A stretch of 35,939 bases of DNA from Pseudomonadota bacterium (GTDB lineage: Bacteria > Chloroflexota > UBA6077 > JAJPGT01), in contig JAJPGT010000082.1 in the NCBI GenBank assembly GCA_021325655.1, positions 1-35,939 of the forward strand, given 5' to 3'. This document shows, piece by piece, positions 15,559 through 23,343 of the stretch. Position numbers and translations under genes: made by a program. Position 1 is the stretch's first letter. Each line of letters starts with the position of its first letter. The notes beneath the pieces are model-generated. The model did no database searches. It had not been told where the DNA came from and worked only from the letters and a program-made list of their open reading frames with translations.

Positions 15559-18378
15559 ATGGGTGCGGTCGACGTCTCTCTAAGATCGCCGAGCCGGCGT
15601 CCGACTTCGAGGATGGCCCGTCGAGTCGTCGCCCGGAGTCTGCGCCTCAGCGCGCCACGCCTGCTCGAGCCTGAACCGCCCGGGGTGCGCGCGCGACGCG
15701 ACGCGCGCCTTCCAGTGCGCCTGACGGTGCTGCTGGTGCTGGCCGTTCCCACCGGGCTGGCGGCGCTGGAGGCGCTGCTGAGCCGCGACCCCGCCGCCCA
15801 TTTCTGGACCTGGAGCCTGTCCAGCCTGCTGGCAGCGTTCACGGCGCTGCTGTGCGGCCTGGCTGCCCGCCGCGCCGAGCCACCGCTGGCTAGCTCCTGG
15901 TGGGCGCTGGCGGCGGGCGCGGCCACCATGGCGCTGGCGCTGCTGGGGCGCGGGCCGCGAGGGCTATCCGATCCGGCAAGCGCAGGGCTGGCCGGCGAGA
16001 TGGCGATGCTCGCCCCAGTCCCTCCGTTCCTGCTCGCGGCGCTGCTGCGCCTGGGCGGCCACTCGGTCGCCGCCCGGCGGCTCAAGCTGCTGCTGGATGT
16101 GCTCATCCTCGGGCTGTCGCCGGCGCTAGCGGGTCTGGTTCTGGTCGAATGGATGGCGCCGCCACCCGGAGTGGGGCCCGCGCACCAGCTCATCGCCTCC
16201 ATCTACGCCGTGTCCTACACCGCGCTTGGCTTCGGTGTGCTCGTGGCAGTACGTGGCAAGCGCCTGCCCCGAGCACTGTCACCGGCCGGCCTGCTGCTGG
16301 CTGGCGTGGGGCTGCTCTGGCTCGCGGCGTTGCTCTCCTCGGCGCGGCTGCTCGGCCTCGCTCCATTCGCAACCGGCATCGGGCAAAGCTTCTGGGGCGT
16401 GGGCATCGGACTGGTCGGACTGGCCGGGCTGCGCCAGGCGCGTGCCGCGGACCCCACCGCGACGGACGAGACGCAGTCATACGTGCGCGACGAGAGCCGG
16501 CTGCGGCTGCTGCCCTCCGCGCTGGCGGGACTGGTGGTGCTGCTCATCGTGGTCGTGGAGGCGTTCCGCAGCGAGCCGCCGCTGGAAAGCGTCTTCCTCG
16601 GCTCGCTCACGCTCCTGTCGTTGCTGATCGGGCGGCAGATGGTGACGCTGCTGGAGAATCGCCGACTGCTCCGCCGCGACGAGTCGGCCGGCGAGGCCGA
16701 AGAGCGGCTCCGTGATCTGGGTCGAGCGCTGAGTGCCACGCTCGAACTGTCCACCGTGCTGCGGGAGCTGTGCCGGGCCGGCCACGAGATCATGCGTGCC
16801 GATGTGGTGTTTCTCTGGTCGGTGGACGCCAGTCGGGAAGCGCTCGAGGTCGTGGAGGTGGTCGGGGCGCATGGCGCGGAGTTCCGCGGCCGGCGCGTCC
16901 GGCTGGCCGAACCCGCCTCGACCGTGGCGCAGGCATTCCGGGCGCGCAGTCCCGAGATCGTTCACTCCAGCCGGGCCAGCCGCCTGGGTGATCAGCCGCT
17001 CACCACCATGCTCGGAGCACACTCCCAGCTCGTCGTTCCGCTGGCCAAGGGCAACAAGGTGATCGGCGTGCTGCAGTTCATCCGTCGTCGGGCCGACGAC
17101 GGTTTTACCGAGCGCGATCGGATCAAGGCCGAAGTGCTCGTCTCGCAGGCGATGTTCGCCATTGAGAATGCCCAGCTCTATACCCGCCAGCGGCAGCGGC
17201 TCGACGAGTTAGCAGCGCTGTATGACTTCACCCGCGGCGTATCCAACGCGCAGACGCCGGCGACAATCGCCGATCACCTGCTGGAGACGTTGAAGCAGCA
17301 GCCTGGGTACGCCCGCGCGCGCGTGCTCCTGCGCGACCCGGAGACGAAGCTGCTCCGGCTAGCGGCATCCGACGGTGACACCGGGTCGCTCTGGGCTGAG
17401 AGCGCGACTCCGAGCGATCTGGCCCGCCGCGCCATCGCCCGGGGCGAGCCGATGCGGAGCGAGACGCTTCACACCCGGCCGCGACCCCGGCTCGCCGTTC
17501 CGCTCGTGCTCCAGGATCGCGTTATTGGGGTGGTGGAGCTGGAAGGAGCGCCCGGGACGCGCTACGTGGCGGCCGAAGAGAGCCTGGTGGTCTCGCTGGC
17601 GAACCAGGCCGCGCTCGCCATCGACAACCTGCACCTGGTGGAAGAGGCGCGCAAGGTGGAGACACTGCGGGAGATGGACCGGGTCAAGCGCGACCTGCTG
17701 TCCACCGTCTCCCACGAGCTACGCACGCCACTGAGCGCGATCAAGGGCTCGGTCTCCACGCTGCTCAACTTCGACGCTCGGCTGAAGCGTGAGCAGCGGC
17801 GGGAGTTCCTGGAGATGATCCAGGACGAGAGCAACCACCTGGCCGAGCTGATCGAGAACCTGCTCGATATGTCACGGCTGGAAGCGGGCGTGCTGCGGGT
17901 CGAGCAGCGGCGGGTGGAGCTCGAGCCGGTCGCGCTCCAGGCGCTGAACCGAGTATCCACCTTGACCGATCGGCACAAGCTGGTGCTGGACTGGTGCCTG
18001 CGCGAACCGGTGTACGCCGACCCGCGGCGGGTTACGCAGATCATCAGCAACCTGCTCGAGAACGCGGTGAAGTACTCGCCCGACGGGGGCGAGATCGTCC
18101 TGCGCGCCGAGCGCCAGGGGAGCGAGGCGGTCATCTCCGTGACAGATCACGGGGTGGGGATTCCACCCTGGCAACTCGAGCGTGTGTTCGAGCGGTTCCA
18201 CCGGGTCGACGGCGAGTTGGCTCGCCGCGTCGGCGGCACCGGGCTCGGTCTGGCGATCTGTAAGGGGCTCGTCGAAGCCCACGGCGGGCGCATCTGGGTC
18301 ACCAGCGAGCTTCACCGGGGCAGCACCTTCTTCTTCACTCTTCCCATCCATACTGGTCGTGAGGCAGCGTTTGTATGA
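15559..18378 (+). CDS. Multi-pass membrane sensor histidine kinase with two GAF domains
   Basis: 939 aa. After a basic N-terminus (start at 15559 or ATG 15613) there are about eight to ten hydrophobic segments between residues 52 and 360, for example RLTVLLVLAVPTGLAALEALL and LLLDVLILGLSPALAGLVLV. Two GAF-like domains follow (about 385-545 and 560-695; HSQLVVPLAKGNKVIGVLQF and PRLAVPLVLQDRVIGVVELEG). Next are HisKA with the phospho-acceptor His719 (VSHELRTPLSAIKGS) and HATPase_c with N (NLLENAVKYSPDGG), G1 (VTDHGVGI), F (FERFHRVDG) and G2 (GTGLGLAIC) boxes. The integral membrane part has no obvious large extracellular domain, so the signal may be in the membrane or cytosolic. Its stop overlaps the response regulator start (ATGA). 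Confidence 0.93.
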   Translation: MGAVDVSLRSPSRRPTSRMARRVVARSLRLSAPRLLEPEPPGVRARRDARLPVRLTVLLVLAVPTGLAALEALLSRDPAAHFWTWSLSSLLAAFTALLCGLAARRAEPPLASSWWALAAGAATMALALLGRGPRGLSDPASAGLAGEMAMLAPVPPFLLAALLRLGGHSVAARRLKLLLDVLILGLSPALAGLVLVEWMAPPPGVGPAHQLIASIYAVSYTALGFGVLVAVRGKRLPRALSPAGLLLAGVGLLWLAALLSSARLLGLAPFATGIGQSFWGVGIGLVGLAGLRQARAADPTATDETQSYVRDESRLRLLPSALAGLVVLLIVVVEAFRSEPPLESVFLGSLTLLSLLIGRQMVTLLENRRLLRRDESAGEAEERLRDLGRALSATLELSTVLRELCRAGHEIMRADVVFLWSVDASREALEVVEVVGAHGAEFRGRRVRLAEPASTVAQAFRARSPEIVHSSRASRLGDQPLTTMLGAHSQLVVPLAKGNKVIGVLQFIRRRADDGFTERDRIKAEVLVSQAMFAIENAQLYTRQRQRLDELAALYDFTRGVSNAQTPATIADHLLETLKQQPGYARARVLLRDPETKLLRLAASDGDTGSLWAESATPSDLARRAIARGEPMRSETLHTRPRPRLAVPLVLQDRVIGVVELEGAPGTRYVAAEESLVVSLANQAALAIDNLHLVEEARKVETLREMDRVKRDLLSTVSHELRTPLSAIKGSVSTLLNFDARLKREQRREFLEMIQDESNHLAELIENLLDMSRLEAGVLRVEQRRVELEPVALQALNRVSTLTDRHKLVLDWCLREPVYADPRRVTQIISNLLENAVKYSPDGGEIVLRAERQGSEAVISVTDHGVGIPPWQLERVFERFHRVDGELARRVGGTGLGLAICKGLVEAHGGRIWVTSELHRGSTFFFTLPIHTGREAAFV

Positions 18379-19070
18379 GCACCAAGAAACACACTATTCT
18401 CGTGGCCGAGGACAACCCGAAGCAGCTCAAGCTGGTTCACTTCAATCTCGAGCGGCGGGGGTACCGGGTGCTGACGGCGAGCGACGGCGCGACCGCGCTG
18501 AAGCTCGCGGAGGCGCAGAAGCCCGATCTGCTTGTCCTGGACATCATGATGCCGGTGATGGACGGTATCGAGGTCTGCCGCCGCGTGCGCGAGTTCTCGG
18601 CAGTGCCGATCATCATGCTGACGGCGAAGGACGCGGTGGAGGACAAAGTCGTCGGGCTCGGCTCGGGGGCCGACGACTACCTGACCAAGCCGTATGAGCT
18701 GGACGAGTTCTTCGCACGGGTGGAGGCGCAACTGCGCCGGGCGAACGAGTACACCCGCGACGCGGTCCAGCCGAGCTTTACGACGGGCAGCCTGACGGTC
18801 GACTTCGCTCAGCACCAGGCGAGTATCGATGGCCGTCCTATTAACCTGACGCCGACGGAGTACCGTATTCTGGCGCACCTGGCCCGCAACGCCGGGCGCG
18901 TGGTGACGCAGCCGGACCTGCTGAGCAAAGTCTGGGGCCCGGAATACAAGGATGAGGCGCACCTGCTCCGGGTCAACATCGCCCGCCTGCGGCAGAAGGT
19001 CGAGCCGGACCCAAGCCACCCGCGCTACATCCTGACCCGTCCCGGCATCGGCTACACACTTGCCAAGTGA
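18375..19070 (+). CDS. OmpR/PhoB-family response regulator
   Basis: 231 aa: an N-terminal receiver domain and a C-terminal winged-helix DNA-binding domain. Acidic pocket residues are in VAEDN, phospho-acceptor Asp56 is in LVLDIMMPVMDG, the switch Thr is in MLTAKD, and the conserved Lys is in DDYLTKPYELDEF. The DNA-binding part has LTPTEYRILAHLARNAGRVVT, VWGPEYKDEAHLLRVNIARLRQKVE and the terminal RPGIGYTL. It overlaps the kinase gene by four bases, so the pair is co-translated and is almost certainly a cognate two-component system. Direct repeats of the type bound by this family lie directly after its stop codon. Confidence 0.97.
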   Translation: MSTKKHTILVAEDNPKQLKLVHFNLERRGYRVLTASDGATALKLAEAQKPDLLVLDIMMPVMDGIEVCRRVREFSAVPIIMLTAKDAVEDKVVGLGSGADDYLTKPYELDEFFARVEAQLRRANEYTRDAVQPSFTTGSLTVDFAQHQASIDGRPINLTPTEYRILAHLARNAGRVVTQPDLLSKVWGPEYKDEAHLLRVNIARLRQKVEPDPSHPRYILTRPGIGYTLAK

Positions 19071-19080
19071 GCCCGGGGCT

Positions 19081-19129
19081 GTGATGCCGCTGTAATGCGG
19101 AGTGGGTTCGCCGTAATACCAATGTAATG
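19081..19129 (+). promoter_or_regulatory. PhoB-like tandem direct repeats, possible response-regulator operator
   Basis: GTGAT at 19081 and GTAAT at 19092, 19113 and 19124 form two pairs, each with 11-base spacing; the pairs start 32 bases apart (three turns). OmpR/PhoB-family regulators bind as dimers to direct half-sites spaced 11 bases (7-bp repeat plus 4-bp gap). The block lies between the regulator gene and a small downstream gene. Confidence 0.4.
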
Positions 19130-19261
19130 GCGCCAACGCTAGCCTCGCCGCTGGGCCGCGGTTTGCAACAGCAGAGTCCAGCGGCCGGCAGTTCGCAGAG
19201 TGCTGCCCGGGCCACCTCTGCCACCGAGCCGCTCCCTAGTGTCCGACACGGCGAGGGAAGC

Positions 19262-19465
19262 ATGAACGACGAGCGCTCCACGTCACCCCTGCGTGGGGTG
19301 ACTCCGCTGCCGATCGCCACCGGCGCCTTGACGGAAGACGAGCGATGGCGGCTGACGCTGTACAAATGGCGCTACTCGCTCGAGTCGCAGGGCTTCACCC
19401 CGGCGCAAGCGAGGCAGCTCCTGTTCGTCAAGTGGCTCTACAGCCGGAGGCTCGCGCTGCCCTGA
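19262..19465 (+). CDS. Small uncharacterised basic protein (67 aa)
   Basis: I do not recognise the family. The ATG at 19262 has GAGGGAAG just upstream and removes a low-complexity extension that an upstream start (19127) would give. The protein has a flexible N-terminus (MNDERSTSPLRGVTPLPIATG) and a well-formed amphipathic C-terminus with LTEDERWRLTLYKWRYSLES and QGFTPAQARQLLFVKWLYSRR, rich in Trp, Tyr, Lys and Arg. No signal peptide, cysteine or transmembrane segment is present. It follows the two-component operon and its candidate operator and may be regulated by it. Coding is supported by the ribosome site and protein-like composition. Confidence 0.6.
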   Translation: MNDERSTSPLRGVTPLPIATGALTEDERWRLTLYKWRYSLESQGFTPAQARQLLFVKWLYSRRLALP

Positions 19466-19476
19466 GGGCAGCCGGG

Positions 19477-19500
19477 GGCGCTCAGCGGCGAGCGCCTCTT
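19477..19500 (+). terminator. Weak hairpin terminator after the 67-aa gene
   Basis: GGCGCTC pairs with GAGCGCC (7 bp, 6-base loop) and is followed by TCTT only. It lies 12 bases after the stop codon. Confidence 0.35.
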
Positions 19501-19628
19501 CGGAGCCGGCCGTAGCCGGACCGGTATCACGCACGCGCGGCCTCCGGGCTTGCCGTGATTCCAGGTGCCCCGATACGCTACCCACATGGCGCCGGTTGAG
19601 CGGCCGTCAGGATGCCGAAAGACACCCG

Positions 19629-20135
19629 ATGCAAGAGTCTGGCTACAGGATTCGGGCCGCCGAGCCCAGCGATGCACCGCAGCTTCGCGAGTCCATCGTT
19701 CGAACGCTCGCCCACCCCACTGGTGACGGCAAGCGCACCAGTTACAGGGGCGCGGCCGAGCGGGGCGAGCTCATGCTGCTCGAGCGCTACAACCCGCGCG
19801 AGAAGACCTGGCGGATCGAGGGCTTTGTCGAATATCACCTGCGGGTCGACGACACGCTCACCATTCGTGACATCGGCTCCTCCAGCGACCCGCCGAACCC
19901 CGCGGCGGTGAAGTTCCTGCTGCTGGACCTGCTGCGGACCGTACAGCCGGTCTCCGCCACTGTGAAAGTGCGCCAGGACGCCACGGCCTGGAACGAGATC
20001 CTGCAGAACACGCCGGGCTGGTCCCAGGAGGGGCGGGAGTATCGCCGGCCGCACTACATCATCATCTGGCGCTGGTCTCGTGAGGCCGCCGAACGGGCAC
20101 TGCGTGGTGCCCCGCGTGGTCGGCGGCGACCCTGA
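19629..20135 (+). CDS. GNAT-like acetyltransferase domain protein
   Basis: 168 aa from the ATG at 19629. The opening YRIRAAEPSDAPQLRESIVRTL is the beta1-alpha1 element of GNAT acetyltransferases, and WRIEGFVEYHLRVDDTLTIRDIGSS would be the central strands. The usual Q/R-X-X-G-X-G/A acetyl-CoA loop is not clear; NPAAVKFLLLDLLRTVQ occupies its place. It ends in a basic tail (RGAPRGRRRP). A GNAT-like fold is probable, activity uncertain. It lies upstream of the Xer recombinase, with about 80 bases between them. Confidence 0.5.
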   Translation: MQESGYRIRAAEPSDAPQLRESIVRTLAHPTGDGKRTSYRGAAERGELMLLERYNPREKTWRIEGFVEYHLRVDDTLTIRDIGSSSDPPNPAAVKFLLLDLLRTVQPVSATVKVRQDATAWNEILQNTPGWSQEGREYRRPHYIIIWRWSREAAERALRGAPRGRRRP

Positions 20136-20216
20136 GTGGCCCGAGGCAGCCTCACGGTGTGCTACACTCAGCGGCCGCTGACCTTTTCGCCAAGGTGGAC
20201 TCCAGGAGGAGAGGAC

Positions 20217-21149
20217 GTGCGCGACCAGATCGAGGATTTTCTCGCCTACCTGACCCAGGAACGCAGACTCTCCGCCAACACCATCACCGCCTACCGCAAC
20301 GATCTCGGCCAACTGCTGGCGTACCTGGAATCGCCCCGTGCGGCGGCGCTCGCCGGTGGTGATGGCCCGGCTGCCCGGCGCGGCCAGGTGCTGGACTTCG
20401 TCCTGCAGCTCCGCGAGCGCGGATACGCGCCGGCAACGATCGCCCGTAAGATCGCCGCCACCCGCTCGCTCTTTCACTTCCTCAGCCAGCGCGGCGACCT
20501 TGGGGACAATCCCGCCGCCGAACTCGGCTCACCGACCGTGCACAAGGCCCTGCCCCGCGCCCTGTCGGTGCGCGACGTGGCGCTGTTGATCGGCCGGGCC
20601 GCGCGCAAGGGCGGGCCAGATGGCCTGCGTGATCGGGCCATGCTGCACCTGCTGTATGCCACCGGCATGCGGGTGACCGAGCTGGTGTCGCTGAACGTGC
20701 AGGACGTCAACCTGGAGACCAACCAGGTGCGCTGCGTCGGCCGTGGCGGCCGCGAGCGCACCGTTCCCCTGGAACCGGATGCCCGGCCGGCCGTGGTGGA
20801 CTACCTGGAGCACGGCCGGCCGGTGCTGGCGCGGGCAGGCAGCGGCGAGACTGCCCTGTTCCTGAACCAGCGCGGCGATCGGCTGACTCGCCAGGGGTTC
20901 TGGCTCATCATGAAAGCGCTGGCGCGCGAGTGCGGGCTCGAGAGCCAGGTCACCCCGCACACCCTGCGCCATTCCTTCGCCGCCCACCGCCTGCGAGATG
21001 GCGTCTCGCTGGAGCGGCTGCGGGAGCTGCTCGGGCACGCCAACATCTCCACCACCCAGATCTACACCCAGGTGCGCGTCAGCAACACCTACCAGGAGGA
21101 GCCACGGCCGGCCGAGCGCGCCGGTGACCTGGCACCGATCTCGCAGTAG
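20217..21149 (+). CDS. xerC/D: XerC/XerD-type tyrosine recombinase
   Basis: 310 aa. The GTG at 20217 is chosen for its strong AGGAGG 8 bases upstream; an open frame from 20136 would add 27 unlikely residues. The N-terminal SAM-like core-binding domain (IEDFLAYLTQERRLSANTITAYRNDL) and C-terminal catalytic domain are complete. Catalytic residues are Arg152 (ATGMRVTEL), His248 and Arg251 (TPHTLRHSFA), His274 (LLGHANISTTQIYTQV) and nucleophile Tyr283. The beta-hairpin Lys found in XerD (GKG) is Arg176 here (GRGGRER). Xer proteins resolve chromosome dimers at dif; no dif-like site was recognised nearby. No phage or integron genes are adjacent, so a housekeeping role is likely. TACACT at 20163-20168 is a possible -10 box. 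Confidence 0.9.
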   Translation: MRDQIEDFLAYLTQERRLSANTITAYRNDLGQLLAYLESPRAAALAGGDGPAARRGQVLDFVLQLRERGYAPATIARKIAATRSLFHFLSQRGDLGDNPAAELGSPTVHKALPRALSVRDVALLIGRAARKGGPDGLRDRAMLHLLYATGMRVTELVSLNVQDVNLETNQVRCVGRGGRERTVPLEPDARPAVVDYLEHGRPVLARAGSGETALFLNQRGDRLTRQGFWLIMKALARECGLESQVTPHTLRHSFAAHRLRDGVSLERLRELLGHANISTTQIYTQVRVSNTYQEEPRPAERAGDLAPISQ

Positions 21150-21272
21150 CACTCCGCGCTGGCGCGCCTCCGCCGTGGCAGCATCAATTCCCGCCGCCCG
21201 GTGCGCCGACGCGCTATCCTTCCCCATCCCTTGGCAAGGGAGAACAGCCATGCTCGGCCCGTGGAGCGCCGC

Positions 21273-23165
21273 ATGACCACGTCCTGGCGGGCTCGCGCCG
21301 GCATGCTCGTCGCGCTGCTGTGCGTCGCGCTCGCGCTCCTGTCCGCTCCGCTGGTCCGGAGCGAGGCGAGCTCCGACACCCTGGAGCGGCTGCTAGCTAC
21401 CCCCATCCCGCCGCGCGACCCGGTAGAGCTCTACGCCCGGCTGCATGGGCTTGATCCCGCCTCCATCCCGCGCGTCGTTAACCCCACCCCACCCAGCTAT
21501 GAGCTTGGCCGGGTGGATACCTTCTGGATTGGCGACCAGAACACCCGCACCTATCACCAGACGCAGGCCACGCTTCGCTACGTCACGCCTCACAGCTACT
21601 GGTACGTGGAGCAGGGCCGCAGCATCTCCGACGGCGCGATTCAGCACTCGGCGGACTTCTTCGAATCGCGCACCTATCCCACAGTCCACCAGTACTTCGG
21701 CAGCGAGTGGACGCCCGGCGTCGACAACGACCCGCACATCACCATCCTGCTCGCCCGCGTCCCCGGAGTCGGCGCCTACTTCTCCTCCTGGGACGAATAT
21801 CCGCGCCAGGTGTACGAGCACTCGAACGAGCGCGAGATGATGGACGTCAACCTGGATGCGATGTCGCCCGGCACCGCCCAGTTCGATGGTGTCCTGGCCC
21901 ACGAGTTCCAGCACATGGTGCACTGGAACAGCAACCCGAACGACGAGACCTGGGTGGACGAGGGCTGCGCCGAGCTCTCCACCAACCTGGTGCTGGGTGA
22001 CCAGACCGTTGGAGTCAACGCGTTCGCCGCCCAGCCCGACACCCAGCTCACCGCCTGGTCCGATCAGCCGGGCGAGACGGGCGTCCATTACGAGGCAGCG
22101 TACCTGTTCATGCGCTATTTCATCGACCGCTTCGGCGGACCCAGCATCTTGCACGATCTGATCGCTCAGCACGCCCGGGGCACGCAGCTCTTTGACCGCT
22201 ACCTGGAGGCGACCGGGCGCGACGAGCGCTTCCCAGACGTGTTCGGCGACTTCGCGGTGGCGAACTTCCTGAACGACGCCTCGGTCGACGATGGCCGCTA
22301 CGCCGAGCCCTCGGTGGCTATCCACTCGCGGGTAGGCGCGACGCTGCATCCGGGCGACCCGCCACTGGAGGCGCAGGTCCACCAGTTCGGAACCGACTAC
22401 GTCGAGCTGGCCGGCAACGGCTCGGATGTGAGCGTCGACTTCAGTGGCCACAACCAGGTGCGGCTGGTTGGCACCGACCCCACCAGTGGACGGTTCCTCT
22501 GGTGGAGCAACCGCGGCGACGGGATGGACTCCACGCTTACCCGTGAGCTCGACCTCACCGGTGTCTCCTCCGCGACGCTCCAGTTCAAAGCCTGGTACGA
22601 GATCGAGAAGAACTATGACTATCTCTACGTCATGGTCTCGGCGGATGGCGGCAGGAGCTGGCAGGTGCTGCCCGGTACCGACACCTCCAGCGACAACCCG
22701 ACGGGCAACGCGGTCGGCCCGGGCTACACCGGCGTCAGCGGCGGCGGCGACGCGGCCGTCTGGACCAACCAGCAGGTAGACCTGTCCGCCTTCGCCGGCA
22801 AGAAGATCCTCCTCCGCTTCGAGTACGTCACCGACCAGGCATACAACCGCAGCGGCGCTGCGCTCGACGACATCCGGGTACCCGAGATCGGTTTCAGCGA
22901 CGACGCCGAGCAGGACACGGGCTGGGTCGCCAACGGCTTCCTCCGCTCGGACAACCACATCCCGCAAACCTACCAGCTCCGGCTGATCGAATGGACCGAC
23001 CGCGGCGCCAGCGTGCAATCGATCCCGGTTGCCGACGATGGCAGCGCGCACATCCAGGTGCCCAGCCTGGGCGGGACGACCACGCGCGCGGTCCTGGCGA
23101 TCTCCGGCACCGCGCCCGCCACCCTCGAGGTTGCCAAGTACCGGCTCGAGGTGCGGGCCCCCTGA
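21273..23165 (+). CDS. Secreted HExxH zinc metalloprotease with jelly-roll domain
   Basis: 630 aa. The ATG at 21273 gives a signal peptide: TTSWRARAG, then MLVALLCVALALLSAPLV. The zinc motif is AHEFQHMVHW (His210, Glu211, His214), with a likely third ligand Glu230 in TWVDEGCAE, a gluzincin-type arrangement seen in M30/hyicolysin-like and related secreted peptidases. A C-terminal half (about 400-560) reads like the MAM/jelly-roll module of immune inhibitor A proteases: LQFKAWYEIEKNYDYLYVMVS, GGRSWQVLPGTDT and KKILLRFEYVTD. It probably degrades external protein. An 8-codon open frame (21250-21276), with AGGGAGA upstream, ends in an ATGA overlap with this start. TATCCT near 21214 may be its -10 box. 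Confidence 0.82.
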   Translation: MTTSWRARAGMLVALLCVALALLSAPLVRSEASSDTLERLLATPIPPRDPVELYARLHGLDPASIPRVVNPTPPSYELGRVDTFWIGDQNTRTYHQTQATLRYVTPHSYWYVEQGRSISDGAIQHSADFFESRTYPTVHQYFGSEWTPGVDNDPHITILLARVPGVGAYFSSWDEYPRQVYEHSNEREMMDVNLDAMSPGTAQFDGVLAHEFQHMVHWNSNPNDETWVDEGCAELSTNLVLGDQTVGVNAFAAQPDTQLTAWSDQPGETGVHYEAAYLFMRYFIDRFGGPSILHDLIAQHARGTQLFDRYLEATGRDERFPDVFGDFAVANFLNDASVDDGRYAEPSVAIHSRVGATLHPGDPPLEAQVHQFGTDYVELAGNGSDVSVDFSGHNQVRLVGTDPTSGRFLWWSNRGDGMDSTLTRELDLTGVSSATLQFKAWYEIEKNYDYLYVMVSADGGRSWQVLPGTDTSSDNPTGNAVGPGYTGVSGGGDAAVWTNQQVDLSAFAGKKILLRFEYVTDQAYNRSGAALDDIRVPEIGFSDDAEQDTGWVANGFLRSDNHIPQTYQLRLIEWTDRGASVQSIPVADDGSAHIQVPSLGGTTTRAVLAISGTAPATLEVAKYRLEVRAP

Positions 23166-23174
23166 AGCGGCAAG

Positions 23175-23204
23175 TTGTCCGATCCGCGAGCGCTTGCCTA
23201 TAAT
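23175..23204 (+). promoter_or_regulatory. Promoter of tRNA-Pro
   Basis: TTGTCC (23175-23180), 18-base spacer, TATAAT (23199-23204), ending 9 bases before the mature tRNA. Confidence 0.6.
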
Positions 23205-23213
23205 CCCTGAGCA

Positions 23214-23291
23214 CGGGGTGTAGCGCAGCCTGGTTAGCGCGCTGCGTTCGGGACGCAGAGGTCCCCAGTTCAAATCTGGGCACCCCGACCA
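23214..23291 (+). tRNA. tRNA-Pro (anticodon CGG)
   Basis: Acceptor CGGGGTG/CACCCCG, D arm GCGC/GCGC, anticodon arm CTGCG/CGCAG with loop TTCGGGA (anticodon CGG), and T arm CCCAG-TTCAAAT-CTGGG. Discriminator A at 23288 is followed by an encoded CCA (23289-23291), unlike the tRNA-Arg in this window. Confidence 0.95.
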
Positions 23292-23293
23292 CC

Positions 23294-23331
23294 AGGGCCG
23301 CGGCGAGCTGCCACCGCGGCCCTGTTCTGTC
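23294..23331 (+). terminator. Terminator after tRNA-Pro
   Basis: 10-bp stem (AGGGCCGCGG with CCGCGGCCCT) around a 10-base loop, followed by the T-rich GTTCTGTCT. It lies between tRNA-Pro and the convergent mazG. Confidence 0.65.
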
Positions 23332-23343
23332 TCCCGGGGCTGG

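Noticed and set aside
15399..16202. N-terminal extension of the mutY frame
   Set aside because: It is antisense to the kinase gene, Ser/Arg-rich and unlike any MutY; the family start is at 15398.
20217..21149. Xer recombinase as a mark of a mobile element or integron
   Set aside because: No excisionase, phage genes, attachment repeats or cassette array nearby; it looks like the housekeeping XerC/D type.
22894..23292. Minus-strand frame starting MVGVPRFELGTSAS over tRNA-Pro
   Set aside because: Same type of artefact: a translated tRNA antisense strand running into the protease gene.
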